In this document: one piece after another, positions 1 to 11,836 of the stretch | How positions within the stretch are numbered: position 1 is the stretch's first letter | How the letters are laid out: the number at the start of each line of letters is the position of its first letter | Assembly: GCF_022539505.1 (NCBI RefSeq) | Contig: NC_061512.1 | Coordinates: 254,898,510 to 254,962,509 of the forward strand | DNA: 64,000 nucleotides | Direction: 5' to 3' | Origin: Lolium rigidum | Taxonomy: Eukaryota; Streptophyta; Magnoliopsida; Poales; Poaceae | Notes under the pieces: generated by a model | Told to the model about the DNA's origin: nothing | Databases searched by the model: none | The model's input: the letters and a program-made list of their open reading frames with translations, nothing else | Translations under genes and position numbers: made by a program

Positions 1-1645
1 GCGCTGCCGCCCGGTGAGAGCCAGCCATCCCGATCGAGCCGCAAAAAGCAAGCCTGGCGAATGAATCAAAGAAACCTCCTTCCTCCAAGAACTCGGACCA
101 GAATCATGCGGAGATCGCAGGTTAGGCAGACCAATTAGCTGCAGCACCATCAGCCAGCAACTGGCGCTGCTGGGATGATTTCCGATAGTAATTATCGCGG
201 AGCCAGATGCCGCCCACGTGAAGAGGAGGTGCGCGGGATCCATGCTCGGTGGTCCCGTCCGCCACATGTCCGAGCGCATCAACGCTGGGGTCGACTGATC
301 TAGCGACTAGTGCTTCTCTGCTTCCTCTGCGTTGGGGATTAATTTGGGGCTTTTGATTGGTCACACCCGTCGCTGCCTCCTGGTTCCCTTCACGTGAATA
401 CCTGATGTTATAACTCCGAAATCACGTGATGCTGTATCCAGAACAGGGAAACTGCAGTTGGCCGAGAGTATAGACTAGATCAACAAGCTTGGCTCGATCT
501 AGTTTCCATCTGCTTTGCCAAGGGAACAAACGGCCGTACATGCAATCCCAAAAATGTTGTAATTTTTACATGTACCTAATCAACCGCCAGAAAGTTTTTA
601 TTTTACAGGAGGAAGTTTGTAATGGGTAAACAGAGAAGCTGCCCACCTTGAAAATTTCCTATGTTAGTAAGGGACTACATGTGTTATGTTATTTTCCTTA
701 CATTTATTTTACAATCTTGTAGTTTTCATAGTGAACTAAACATGATGAAGTGATAGAAGACGAATTGTTTTGTAGAACCCATGCTAAAAAAATTCTGTGT
801 AATTGGTATCTACTTGGAATTTGAGGTACAAGTGAGCTAATTTGTTTATTTTTATGACTAAAAAATAGAAATGAAGATGCAATTATTGCAAGAGGAAATC
901 AGTACCTTCCTTTTCCAAAACAATGTTTTGTGTTGCTCATTGTATTTACAGTTGGGTACACAAATACTTTGAATATTTGTTGGGACTGGCCTGTTGGACG
1001 AATATGAGACTTTTTAGTATTTGATGTTGTATGTAATGAGGGGGGAACCTGTGTTTAGACCAGAAAACCAAACAAGAACAAAATAGGAACACCGAACTAT
1101 CATGACCAGTTAGTCAATGCAGGTAGATTAAGTCATTTTGCATTCGACCTCCTTCCCCAGCATTGTATTCGCTTTCCTCAGCCCCGGCAGTAAGGGAGGC
1201 GAAGTCCTTCACGGAGTGGTGTGAGGCGGCGCGCATGTGTAACGGATGAACGGGTTGAAGCGGACCGCAAAGGACACACACATAACCGTGGAGTGAGCCG
1301 TGGACGCGTTGAAGCTGGCTGGTTTCTCGAAACGGTGTTGTACAAACAAGAACATCTGTGGGACTCTCGTCGCAACGCACGGCATTTTTCCTAGTATTAC
1401 TATAAATTATAAGAGGATCTCTCCTCATGCTTGAAATCCACAGGGGGTTGCTACCCTTCTGATAATAAAAGGAAGCCTTACAATGCTATCCAAATCCCAA
1501 CTTACCTAATTGACACATCATGTCAGAAACATAGTGCCTATACATTCTGGATTTTTCTTTTCTTTTTTGAAGGAAATGGTCAAGGCAGACGATGGTGGCC
1601 AACATCAAAAACAGATGAGATGTTGAGATCTGTTGTCTATGTTAC
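1..1645. other. Left flank with no recognised gene; probable intron 2 of the PAT1-like gene
   Basis: I see no coding region I can support here. The first 400 bases and 1140-1400 are GC-rich; 430-1110 is AT-rich. If the PAT1-like gene on the minus strand is complete, this stretch is its second intron and the next exon lies beyond the left edge. I searched the minus strand by eye for the next conserved acidic block of PAT1 proteins and did not find it. It could equally be unrelated DNA next to a broken gene. Confidence 0.35.
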
Positions 1646-2948
1646 CTCCAATGTATCCCTTCCATATGTAGGAGCGTATTCTTCTTCACCTGCCTCAACG
1701 AAAGCATTGTCACCAGCATCCTCCTCATCCAATCCACCTAGCTCAACCTCTTCCAAGACATTATTACCAAAGAAAGCATACTGTGATGCATCAAATTTGG
1801 TATCGCCTGCACAGAGATAATAAAAAAAAACAGCAATCAATGGCAGATGCTATTGCATAAGAAAGCAATAAAAATAAAATACTATATGGAGAATATTTAA
1901 TGGAAAGAAATAGATGTTAAACATATATGCATGATTCAAAGTTAAGCTATCACCAAAAGAGCAATTGAAAGTTTGAAACTGCAAATGTAGATATAAGTAC
2001 AACCCAGCACAGTGATTCAGTTCAAGACAAATCTAGCCCACTTATGAACACAATTATACAAGAGAGTAACAAAATTAGCTTCAAGTGTATCCACTTATCA
2101 AATTACTCTAGGTGGTTCCGAACTATAAAAAAAAGGTCATAATCAACCATACAATAAAATTACTCTGCACAGTGTGTTTTATAGAACTTGACCTACAATG
2201 ATCTCACAGAATGAAATTTGACTGTTCACTATTTTCCGATATACTGTTTTTAACAACAAAATCATAATCACAACAAAATAGTTTCAAATATGAGTCTAAG
2301 GACCAAGGGTGCCTTGTACTTATTGTGGGTCAAACATTACAAGTTTCAAATCTTTGAATGATTAGCCATCATGAAAAGTCGAATCAATTTCTTAAAACCT
2401 TGATGAAACTCCCACTCCCTCCATCCTTCCACCTAGTCCGTGACATGATTCCCCTTCTTCAAAAGTGCAATTGCACAACAGTTTCGACGTCGTTCTAAGA
2501 ATCAAATTAATGCTACTACCTTGTCCCAAAACATAAGATGCTTTGGTTGTACAAATTATGGCTCCTCGTAAAAACGTTGGAACAGAATAATTCTTTGAAT
2601 AAATAACGGCAAGCGTTATGGATTCTCCTGCTCAGGCACATAGCTAACACAAACAAGGTGGGCGCCACTGCACCAGAACTAATTCCAGCAGGCGAAACTA
2701 GCTTAGCTCGCAAGCATGATTAACAAATTAGCGCCAAATCCCTAGCAGAGAAGAACACATGGCAGAGTCCCAGCCTAGTTTCTTCGAAATTAACTTCTTC
2801 AGCGCTATTTTTCACAAAGACAACAGGCTTAGGTTTAATCCGCTAGCTACCACAGAATCGAATCTCAATGAACTATGTGCTCTCACGGGTATCTTAATAA
2901 ATAAATAAAAAGCAAGGAGGAAAAACAGGATTCCTCACCTGGCTCCAT
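1646..2948 (-). CDS. PAT1: PAT1-like mRNA decapping activator, first two coding exons (partial)
   Basis: Exon 1 codes only for Met-Glu-Pro and the first base of a Gly codon (2948-2939), ending at a GT donor (2938-2937). Exon 2 runs 1806-1646, between an AG acceptor ending at 1807 and a GT donor starting at 1645. The reading frame joins cleanly across the intron. Exon 2 encodes FDASQYAFFG, followed by an acidic EEVELGGLDEED stretch. This is the conserved N-terminus of plant PAT1 (topoisomerase II-associated protein PAT1) homologues. In yeast and plants PAT1 binds the LSM1-7 ring and DDX6-type helicases and promotes decapping of mRNA in cytoplasmic P-bodies; that role is inferred from family membership. 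The rest of the protein, normally about 800 residues, is not in the window. The exon shows none of the CAG/CTG anomalies seen in the retroelements. It may be a live gene or a captured 5' fragment. Confidence 0.65.
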
Positions 2949-3522
2949 GGCGCGGGGGTTCAGCTAAACCCCCCCTAAAATTCCTGCAAAATAAGCTTGA
3001 GATCTCGAGGACCCGAATCGAGCCTCGAACGGATTGGATCTCCCGTCCGCTCCGAGACAATCGAGTAGTGGGGCGGGGGGGCGGAGGAGGGGGAGGAGAA
3101 GCTTCGAGGCGTCGCGCTCCCAGGGAAGCGGGCCTGGAGAGCTGGCCGGCGGCGACGCTGGGCCCTGGAGGTGTCGCCCGGCGGCGCTGGAAGGTGGAAG
3201 AGGACAGGGAGGCCTCGCCGTGGAACGGTAGAACCAGGTCTCTGCTCGTTATCAATCGGTAGTTTTTTTCCTTTCTTTATTTTTCTGTTTTTCCTTTGAA
3301 AAGTTATTATTAGAATATAAAGGCCCTTGAAGGGACCAGAAGCAGACGGATTGCACCAAAATAAATATGATAAGAACCTTGAAAGAAACAAATTTACATC
3401 TCTAGCCTCCTGGAACGAGGAAACGGCCTTACAGATTAAAACATCAAGAATTAGTCGGTCCCTCTTCCACCTTGGACCTCCTCATCGATGATCCACATTA
3501 GTGCTAGACATAGAATATCACG
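2949..3522 (-). promoter_or_regulatory. 5' leader and probable promoter of the PAT1-like gene
   Basis: On the minus strand, 3250-2949 is a GC- and CT-rich leader directly before the ATG, typical of grass 5' untranslated regions. It is preceded (3250-3522) by AT-rich DNA with a TATA-like TATATTCTAATAATA near 3320-3306. A TTTTGCAG acceptor-like site lies near 2990, so a leader intron is possible. No transcript evidence is available. Confidence 0.4.
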
Positions 3523-4199
3523 GTATATTTTTTTGCGGAAAAACCACTGATGATATTAAAGAAAAAGAGATTACATAAAGGCACACAACAAAGATTGAAA
3601 TTACAGCGAAGTCTCTCTGCAACTCGATGTCACCGGCGAGGAGCAGAACGAGCCGATGGCGCGCTGCCACTGCATCTTCCCTTGAGCCTTGGATCGGAAG
3701 ATGTCCCCTAGCGGACGGGAAGTCGTCGGGCCTCGAACTCCGAAGAGCCTCCACCCTACTTCGTCTGCAACATCGTCTTCCTCCATCATCAACAACTTCA
3801 TGTTCGATCCAGATCCACCGCCACACGAGATCTGGCTGAGGAGCGGTGCACAGCACGGATCCACCGATCTGTGGGTGCAAGATAAGCAGACATGCCACCA
3901 CGAAGCTCCATCGAGCGTTGCCGTCGGAGAGGACGCACACCTGCAGCAAAATAACACCAGCGACTCCACCACCTCCACGGCGTCGTCGGCTAAAGCCCCT
4001 ACAGAACCTACGCTATCTACAACCGTGAAGTGGGGATCCCCCACCCTCCCACCGCCAGAGCGGCCGTCGGAGGGCGAGGGATCCAACAGATCGACGGTGA
4101 AGCGGTGGATCAGCCGGGAGATCTAAAAAACGCCCCTCTCAGCTACATTGGCGGGAGAGGAGAGAAGTCCAGGGTCATGAACATCAAGGTATGTACAAG
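3523..4199 (-). mobile_element. Candidate non-LTR retroposon, 3' end at the low-coordinate side
   Basis: On the minus strand the block ends in a short A-run (the plus strand reads TATTTTTTTGCGG near 3527-3539) after TCTTTAATATCATC-type sequence, which resembles the 3' tails of grass LINE or SINE copies. The body (about 3600-4130) is GC-rich with overlapping frames on both strands but no reverse transcriptase motif. No target-site duplication could be fixed. An alternative is a low-copy transcribed leader of an unrelated gene. Confidence 0.25.
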
Positions 4200-4339
4200 T
4201 GTAACATCCCAAATTTTAAAACAAAGAGAAAATGAATTTCTTTTTTTCCAAAAATGAGAACCAAAAAAAACTTTTCTTACATTGGGTGCTATGCATAGTG
4301 CTCATACCTATTACTTGTGTTTTGCCATGATTGTTTGTT

Positions 4340-4985
4340 TATCACTTTGAACACATTTCCAAAACCCTAAACCCTAACCTTCTCAAAACCAAGTGGGTCA
4401 ATTTTGAGAAACCTAAAATAAAAGAGAAAGGACATATGTGGGCATATAGCCCTAATATGTAAATCTTGAACCCTACCTCTCTTATTTTGCTAAATGGTGG
4501 TGAACCATGGTGAACCCCACTAAACCCTAAACCTCATCCCTCTTGTCACCAACCTTGGAAAAAACAAAATAAAAAGGAAAGATCTTAAATAACAAAAAGG
4601 CATATGCAAGCCTATGGCTACTTTTTGCAAATACTAAACCTTGCTTGTCTACCTTGGTAGATGATTTGGAAATACCTCAACAAAAATAATTTAAGGCTTA
4701 CCACTCAAATCTTGGTGAAACCAAAATGAAAACAAAAATCAAATAAAGCATATGCATAGAGGCATATGTGGCACTTAGCCAAAATATCAAATCTTGACCT
4801 AGGCACCCACATTGTCCCAAATTGGTTTGAACCCTTTACCCAACTCAATCTAACACCAAATAAACCTCACCCATGCCTAAGTGAAGCATAGAAAAAGAAA
4901 AGAATAAAAAGTAGAAAATCACAAAACCCTCACATATGGTTTATGCCATTTTTCCAAATCTTTGACCTAGACCAATTTGGCCTTC
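4340..4985 (+). repeat. Four degenerate tandem units of about 180 bp
   Basis: A pattern recurs about four times: an A-rich stretch, a CATATG, a GCATATRGCC-like run, then AAATCTTGACC and related sequence. CATATG occurs near 4433, 4601, 4748 and 4934. The units are strongly diverged. Two or three telomere-like CCCTAAA motifs near 4364-4380 belong to this region and do not indicate a telomere. Confidence 0.4.
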
Positions 4986-6104
4986 ACCATTAGTTGTATT
5001 ATGTTACTAAACACTTATTACAACTTTTGGAATCAAAGAAACACAAATCAAATCAAATTCAAACTCAAATTGTGATCACATATGATAATGGTCAAATCTG
5101 CCATTTATATTCTGGTCACTACTTTGAGCCCCTCTATCTCAAGTTTGTCAAACTAAACTTTCCCAATTCTTTGCACCTCATCCAAGAGCACATGAAGGAG
5201 AACAACTTGGGTAATGACCACCATGTCAAATTCCTCTTGGATCAAAAACTATGCTCATCCAAAGTTGGAACTTTTTATCAAATGCAACAATCTCACTTTT
5301 TGCAAATTTGCATCTCTTTGATTTTTAAAATTCCACCACCACCCATGTTTGTCTCTGGTCATTTACAACTCAACCAAACCAACCAATTTCAAATTTTGAA
5401 ACCATTTGAGACCAACCAAATTTTGCAAGAAATTGAATTTGGCAAATATGGAACAAATCAAAAACACTATTTGCATAGTGTTTGGCCTAACCCTACTGCC
5501 CCACTCGACCCTACCTTGTCCCCTGGTCCCCTCTCTCTCTCTTGCCTGCATAGAAACCCTAGGAGTAGCCCTAAGGTGGCAAGGACATGGCCATGCTGGC
5601 CATGTCTCACCATGCCCCTCACCCTCTCTTCTCCTTCCTCCCCAACACTGGCCCTGGTGCCCAAACACTCCACCTCGCCTCCCTACCTCATGCTATGACC
5701 GCCGTTGTCGAGGAAGACGCTGGAGCTCGCCGGAATTCGCGCGCCAGAACGGCATCGGCATGCCGATGACGTCGCACCAGTGCACGCACGGACGCCACTG
5801 GCCACGCGTCGCCTCGCCGCTCGACGCCACCTCCGGACCCCCTCGTTGCACCTTGAGCATCGCCGCCGCAGCACCAATCCACCAGACACGCGCCCGTGCT
5901 CGCGCAAGCACTGTCGCTGATGACCAGCTCGCCGTTCTCCCGCGCCCGTGCCGCCAGAACTCGCCAGGCCGTCCCCCACCTAGCTAGCAAGCGCCCTAAC
6001 ACCGCCTGGACGCCGCCTACCCAAAGCTGCCCTCGCCTACCCCGCTCGCTGGAATCGCCGCGCAGCTGTCGCCATCGCCGCAGAACCTCGGCCACCTCGA
6101 GCAT

Positions 6105-6114
6105 CTATAAATAG
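6105..6114 (+). promoter_or_regulatory. TATA box in the long LTR-like block
   Basis: CTATAAATAG sits at the edge of a GC-rich region and is followed by CT-rich DNA (about 6118-6200), the usual layout of a plant polymerase II start region. It supports reading 4200-7860 as an LTR. Confidence 0.5.
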
Positions 6115-7860
6115 AGCCCTCCCCGCGCCTCCTCCTCCACACCAATTCTGCTCCCCTCCTCTCTCTGATCCTCCTCGACCTCTCTCCCCTCCACATCGTC
6201 GCCTGTAGACCACCAATCAACGGCTGAAGCTCGCGGCGGTGCTGAGGAAGAACCCGTCCAATTCGGCCACCATCGGAGTTGCCACTGCTACCAGTCGACT
6301 CCCCGTCGTCGACAACGTCGCCCTGCTTCATCGCCACCCCTCGCCGGAGTCCCAGCTCGCCGCCGACCCCCTACCTCCGCCGCGGCAGCAACCCTCTCTC
6401 GTCGACGACGACGACGAAGCTCCACCGCTCGATCAGCTTCTAATCGCACGGCCCAGAGTAAAAGGTACCGTTTCGATGAATTCAAGTCACTGAATGGGCC
6501 GGCCCAATCCCTCTCTGCTGCGCAGCCCAGCTATTTTTCCCGCCTAGGCCCAAAATTCAAATCCTGTTAAATATTTTTAGTATGAATTCAAATACTGGTC
6601 CTGTGCTAAAATTCAAATAGTTTCAAATTGGCTTGGCCAAATTTAATAAATTTTATATTGTTGGAAAGCTTATGAAATGCTTGATCCAACCACACGGGTT
6701 GCACTTTGAAATCTTTTATAGAATAAATGTGACAAAAATGACAAGCCAGAGACTTTTACAACTTCAAACAATTCTTAAAAATCAACCAAAAATGATATTT
6801 AGTTGTTTCCAACTCTAATAGCTCACATTTCACTTACACTAATTGTTTCTGCAAAAATATGGTGTGGTCACCTTGAATGATCATGGCCCAATTAAATAAA
6901 GGACTATATGACTAGTTTAGTTAAGTGATATTGTCCAAAACTATTATGCAAATTTTATGAAGTGTTCTACTTCATTTAAATCTTGTCCCAAGTACTTTCA
7001 TATGAAGTTAGACCCTGGTCAAATTACTCTCACATGAAATACTTGGTGATATTAAATCATAATTAACATTGTTAAATAGTATGAGGTATTCTACCTCATT
7101 TAAATCATTTCCCAAATGATGATGATGAATGGTTGACTTAGGTCAACATGATTTCATGCATGATGGTTTGAGGAAGTTAAATCTTAAGAAGATTCAATGA
7201 GAGGAAATTATTCCTCAAGAACTAAATGGAAACTATCATTTACATATTTAATGATAGGAAATTATTTCTCTAACACTAAGTAAGAAACCCCTAGATTTAT
7301 TTTAGGTAGCAATGTTAAGTGATGATGTTAGATCTTTTGGAGTGAGCCACTAAGGCTAATTAAGGCTACTTAAGTATTGTTTGGTGATTGTATACTCGTA
7401 TTCGTCTATAGACGCTAGTACCGGAGAATACCAGGAAGAGGAAGGATTCTACCCAGAAGAAGAAGAGAACTTTGACTAGTACACCAACCAAGGCAAGCTA
7501 ACACCAATGCAAGCTCTATTGTTGCAAGCTAATATTCTTGCAAAGTGCAAAGCTCTACCAAGAGCAAGGCATACTCATCTTTTCTTATGCTTCATGAACC
7601 CATCCTAAGTTTTACTCTTACCAGTTTTCACTTTGAATATTTGAGCTTCCTTTTATAGTTAACTTTGGTCTAAGTCTAGAGTACTACAAGAGTATCAAAC
7701 TTAGCCTAAAAAGCATTACAAGTAGTAAGCACCCCTCATGACTAGTGGCTAGTGCTAATACTAAAACTTGACTACTCTAGATGGGAACATGTGACTTGAA
7801 ATGAATTTGAAACCTTGGAATGATGGTTCATTCCATTGAATGACTTTTGAAGGTGAATAT

Positions 7861-8339
7861 TGATACGTCCATTTTGCATCACTATTTTATATCATAATTT
7901 GCTGTTATTCATTGATATATTTCATATTTAGAGATGATACTTATGTTATTTCATCTATTTTGCATGTTTCATGATCATTGGAGAATTATTCACCGGAGTC
8001 AGGATTCTGCTGGAAAAAGCACCGTCAGGACACCATATTTCAGAAGATCGGCAATTGACGGAAATTATACGAAAAATCCTATTTTTCCAGAAGACGAAGG
8101 GAGCCAAAAGGAGGGGCCGAGAGGGGCCGCCATGGCCCCCCCCATAGGCCGGCGCGGGCCCTGCCTTGGCCGCGCTGCCATGTGGGGAGGGGGCCCACAG
8201 CCCCCTCTGGCTGCCTCTCCTTCGCGTACTTCTTCGTCCCGAAAACTTAAGCCACGGGGAGTTACGGAGAATAGACAGAGCCGCCTCTGCGGGGCGGAGA
8301 AACACCAGAAAGAAAAGAGCTCTCCGGCGGGCAGGAATC
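7861..8339 (+). repeat. O 5' LTR, first part
   Basis: The first 479 bases of O's 5' LTR up to the insertion of A. It matches the LTR restart at 63639-64000 closely. It includes a GC-rich palindromic block (about 8130-8190) with CATAGGCCGGCGCGGGCC. About half of the visible differences from the 3' copy are CTG/CAG changes, for example TGCTGTT against TGCTCGTT. Confidence 0.9.
8335..8339. repeat. Target-site duplication GAATC of element A (left copy)
   Basis: GAATC at 8335-8339 is repeated exactly at 17945-17949, immediately outside the two ends of A. Confidence 0.95.
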
Positions 8340-9733
8340 TGATGACCCACAAGTATAGGGGATCGCAACAGTCTTCGAGGGAAGTATTACCCAATTTATT
8401 GATTCGACACAAGGGGAGACAAAGAATACTTGTAAGCCTTAACAGCGGAGTTGTCAATTCAGCTGCACCTGGAAACAGACTTGCTCGCAAGAGTTTATCA
8501 GTAGTAACAGTTTTATAGCAGTAGGAATAGTGAAATAACAGCGACAGTGAAATAAAGACAGCAGTAGTGATTATAGTAAACAGCAGGATTAAAATATTGT
8601 AGGCGTAGGGACGGATGAACGGGCGTTGCATGGATGGGAGAAACTCATATAACAATCAAAGCAGGGGCATTTGCAGATAATAATAAAACGGTATCCAAGT
8701 ACTAATCAATCAATAGGCATGTGTTCCATATATAGTCGTACGTGCTCGCAATGAGAAACTTGCACAACATCTTTTGTCCTACCAGGCGGTGGCAGCCGGG
8801 CCTCTAGGGAAACTACTGGAAATTAAGGTACTCCTTTTAATAGAGTACCGGAGCAAAGCATTAACACTCCGTGAACACATGTGATCCTCACATCACTACC
8901 ATTCCCTCCGGTTGTCCCGATTTACGTCACTTCGGGGCCATTGGTTCCGGACGACGACGTGTGTATACAACTTGCGGGTAAGATCATAAACAACGAATAT
9001 CTTCATGAATCAATAACATGTTCAGATGCGAGATCATGGCACTCGGGCCCTAGTGACAAGCATTAAGCATAACAAGTTGCAACAATATCATAAAAGTGAC
9101 ATCTACGGATACTAGGCACTATGCCCTAACAATCTTATGACTATTACATGACCAATCTCATCCAATCCCTACCATCCCCTTCAGCCTACAGCGGGGAATT
9201 ACTCACACATGGATGGGGGAAACATGGCTGGTCGATGGAGAGGCGTTGGTGGTGATGGCGGTGAAGATCTCCTCCAATTCCCCGTCCGGCGGAGTGCCGG
9301 AAGCGAGACTTCCGGCTCCCGAGACGGAGTTTCGCGATGTGGCGGCTCTCCGGAGGGTTTACGGCGACTTCGACTTCTCTCCGTGCGTTTTAGGTCGAGG
9401 GCGATAAGTAGTCCGAAGGAGGGCGTCGGGGGCCGGCCGAGGCCGCCACACACTAGGGCCGCGCGGGCCCCTCCGGGCCGCGCCGGCCTAGTGTGTGGGG
9501 CCCTCGTGCCCCCACCTGGCTTGCCCTTCGGCTCCGCCAATATTCCGGGAAAATAGGGCCTTCTGTATAAATTCCGAGGTTTTTCCGAAAGTTGGATTTC
9601 GCACAAAAACGAGACACCGGAGCAATTCCGCGAAAACAGCGTTAGTCCGTGTTAGTTGTATCCAAAATACACAAATTAGAGGCAAAACAATAGCAAAAGT
9701 GTTCGGGAAAGTAGATACGTTTTGAACGTATCA
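8340..9733 (-). repeat. A 3' LTR
   Basis: 1394 bp, running TGATGACCCAC to GACGTATCA-type ends on the plus strand. It aligns end to end with 16542-17944. Many differences are at CTG sites: TTCTGC against TTCGC, TTCCTGAA against TTCCGAA, and CTTCTGGC against CTTCGGC. Confidence 0.95.
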
Positions 9734-9750
9734 ACTCCCCCAAGCTTAGC
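9734..9750 (-). other. A polypurine tract (plus-strand primer for 3' LTR)
   Basis: Directly inside the 3' LTR, the minus strand reads TAAGCTTGGGGGAGT. The same motif abuts O's 3' LTR. It serves as the primer for plus-strand DNA synthesis in LTR elements. Confidence 0.85.
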
Positions 9751-10398
9751 TTATTGCTTGTCCTCAAGCAATTCGGTTAACAACTGAGCGATAAAAGAAC
9801 TTTCACGAACACATTTGCTCATATGATGTATATATTCTCATGCTATGGCTAATACTTAAGCAGTTCATAATGAGATACATGCAAATAAGATCATCCAACA
9901 GCTATGTCAATCATGGAGAGGTACCAACAATTAATAATAAGCATCATGAATTATGTATATAAGCAGGATTGCAATGTTCATAAGAGAGTATGATAAAGTG
10001 GTATCTCGCTTTCCCGTATTTGATCGGCAAAACATAAATGCCCAGGCACCTCTGGAGTTCATAGAAAGACTAGAAGTAGTGATTGCCAAAGATAAAAGCA
10101 TCAAAGTTATACCACAATCAATCATATTTTGAGACAAGCATATTATACTAAGAATGACAGTTGTGCTCTCAAGATAGTGCTCAGAGAAAGAATGGAGACA
10201 CAACATAAAAGTAAAAGATTGACCCTTCGCAGAGGGAAGCGAGGGATTAACATGCGCTAGAGCTTTTCATTTTTGAAACGGGAGTAAAATTATTTTGAGA
10301 GGTGCTTGTTGTTGTCAACGAATGGTAATGGGTACACTAACTACCTCGTCAACCGGACTCCCAAGAGCGGCTCCCATGAATTATTTGTATGTTTATGT

Positions 10399-10485
10399 GG
10401 CACTCCTTCCAACCTTTCTTACACAAACCATGGCTAACTGAATCCTCGGGTTCCTGCCAACAATCACATACCATGAAGGAGTGCC
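10399..10485 (-). other. Structured hairpin, copy 1 in A
   Basis: An 87-base unit closed by an 11-bp perfect stem, GGCACTCCTTC with GAAGGAGTGCC. Inside are CCATGG-containing segments and a CCGA/TCGG-like apical region. It is tandem with the next unit and conserved in D. It is likely an RNA element of the retrotransposon transcript; the role is unknown. Confidence 0.6.
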
Positions 10486-10512
10486 TTTTTATTTAAGTTT
10501 TATTATGATGAT

Positions 10513-10601
10513 GACACTCCCCCCAACCTTTGCTTACACAAGCCATGGCTAACCGAATCCTTCGGGTGCCGTCCAACAATCACAAACCATGGAGGAGTGT
10601 C
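10513..10601 (-). other. Structured hairpin, copy 2 in A
   Basis: An 89-base unit closed by GACACTCC with GGAGTGTC. Compared with copy 1, both arms changed together (GC to AT at the second pair), which supports selection on pairing. The middle (GCCATGGCTAACCGAATCC) matches copy 1. Confidence 0.6.
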
Positions 10602-11836
10602 TATTTAAGTTAAATTAATTTGGGACTGGGAATCCCATTGCCAGCTCTTTTTGCAAAATTATTGGATAAGCGGATGTGCCACTAGTCCATATGAGAGTCC
10701 GTCAAAAGTAAATGACAAGGTTGAAAGCTAAACACCACATACTTCCTCATGAGCTATGAAACATTAACACAAATTGAGGAGCATTTTGAAAGTTTTAAAG
10801 GTAGCGCATGAGAATTTACTTGGAATGGTTTGAAATGCCATGCATAGGTATTTATGGTGGACACTTTGGAACAACTTGGTTTTCAGGTGTTTGGAAGCAC
10901 GAGCGGCGTTCCCGCTCAGTACAAGTGGAGGCTAGCAAAAGACTAGGGAGCGACAAATCAAGAGAGCAGTAACTGTCATAATCATGCTTGCGGCAAAATA
11001 AATAAATTGGAGCTAAACATGAGAGATCATGAACTACTAGACTTTCTCAAATAACATATACCTCACATGAACCAACTAAGCATGCTCACATGGATGAGTA
11101 TATGTACAAAAATGAAAACAAATAGAGTTCATACCAGCCTCTCACCACAATCCAATTGTTGTAGATCGTCATTATTGTCTTTCACTTGTGTAGCTTGTAT
11201 AATATGAAATGAAAACCACGCTCCAGCCACCGAAGACCATTGAACTCATGATGAACTTTACAAACCAAAGAAGAACAGCAAATATTTTTGGTGTTTTCGA
11301 ATTGGAAACAAGAACAAAAGAAACAAGAAAACAAAGCAAAATCTTTTTGGGTTTTCTCATAGCAAACTAACGATAGCAAATAAAGTAAAATAAGAGCAAA
11401 TAACCAAATAAATAAATGTTGAAGAGAAACAACAGAAATAGTTTTGGTCTTTTTGTGTTTTAGGAAAGAAACAAAGCGAAAACAAGAGAGTACAAACTAA
11501 CAGAAACACAGAAAAGCAGGATGACAGAAATCTGCCAAAACCTGACAGCAGTATAGAAATCGAAATTAACAAAAATCTTCCATTGCTCAGCTCAAAAAGT
11601 GTTCAACTAATGAAAGTTAGATAACAACCTGGGGCACATGCTAAAAAAATTGGCAACTCAAAATAACGTTCTGGCTGTGCGTACGAATTTTTTTGGTAAC
11701 AGCCCAGAATCTGTTTTTGGACAGCACTTCCCCAAATATCATCTCCTTCTCATTAAAAAACCACTCTAGAAAACTAAACAAGTATGTACAAGTATCCAGC
11801 AACCATAATATGCAAAGAATGAGTGATGCCGGTATA

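Larger units (their letters stand above)
4200..7860 (+). mobile_element. Long LTR-like block, probably a solo or truncated large LTR
   Basis: It begins TGTAACATCCC, a common start for long plant Gypsy-type LTRs, after ACAAG. It contains degenerate internal repeats, a GC-rich promoter zone with a TATA box at 6105-6114 and CT-rich DNA after it. It carries no gag, protease or polymerase. A short frame near 7430-7480 reads EEGFYPEEEENFD then stop. The right limit is set by the insertion of element O at 7861; no matching right end with ACAAG after a terminal CA was found. The length and lack of genes fit the long LTRs of LARD-type elements, but the family is not established. Confidence 0.45.
9751..11836 (-). 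other. A 3' noncoding region
   Basis: About 2.1 kb without a supportable gene. It contains the paired hairpins at 10399-10601. Blocks near 10220-10860 are also present in D (42650-43330) and O (62580-63130). The part 11170-11780 is A/T-rich with no clear signal. Confidence 0.7.

Noticed and set aside
1114..1428. 104-codon minus-strand frame
   Set aside because: No domain and no splice or start context; probably intron or spacer.
4364..4380. Telomere-like CCCTAAA repeats
   Set aside because: Only two or three units inside an A-rich degenerate repeat of an LTR-like block; too few for a telomere.
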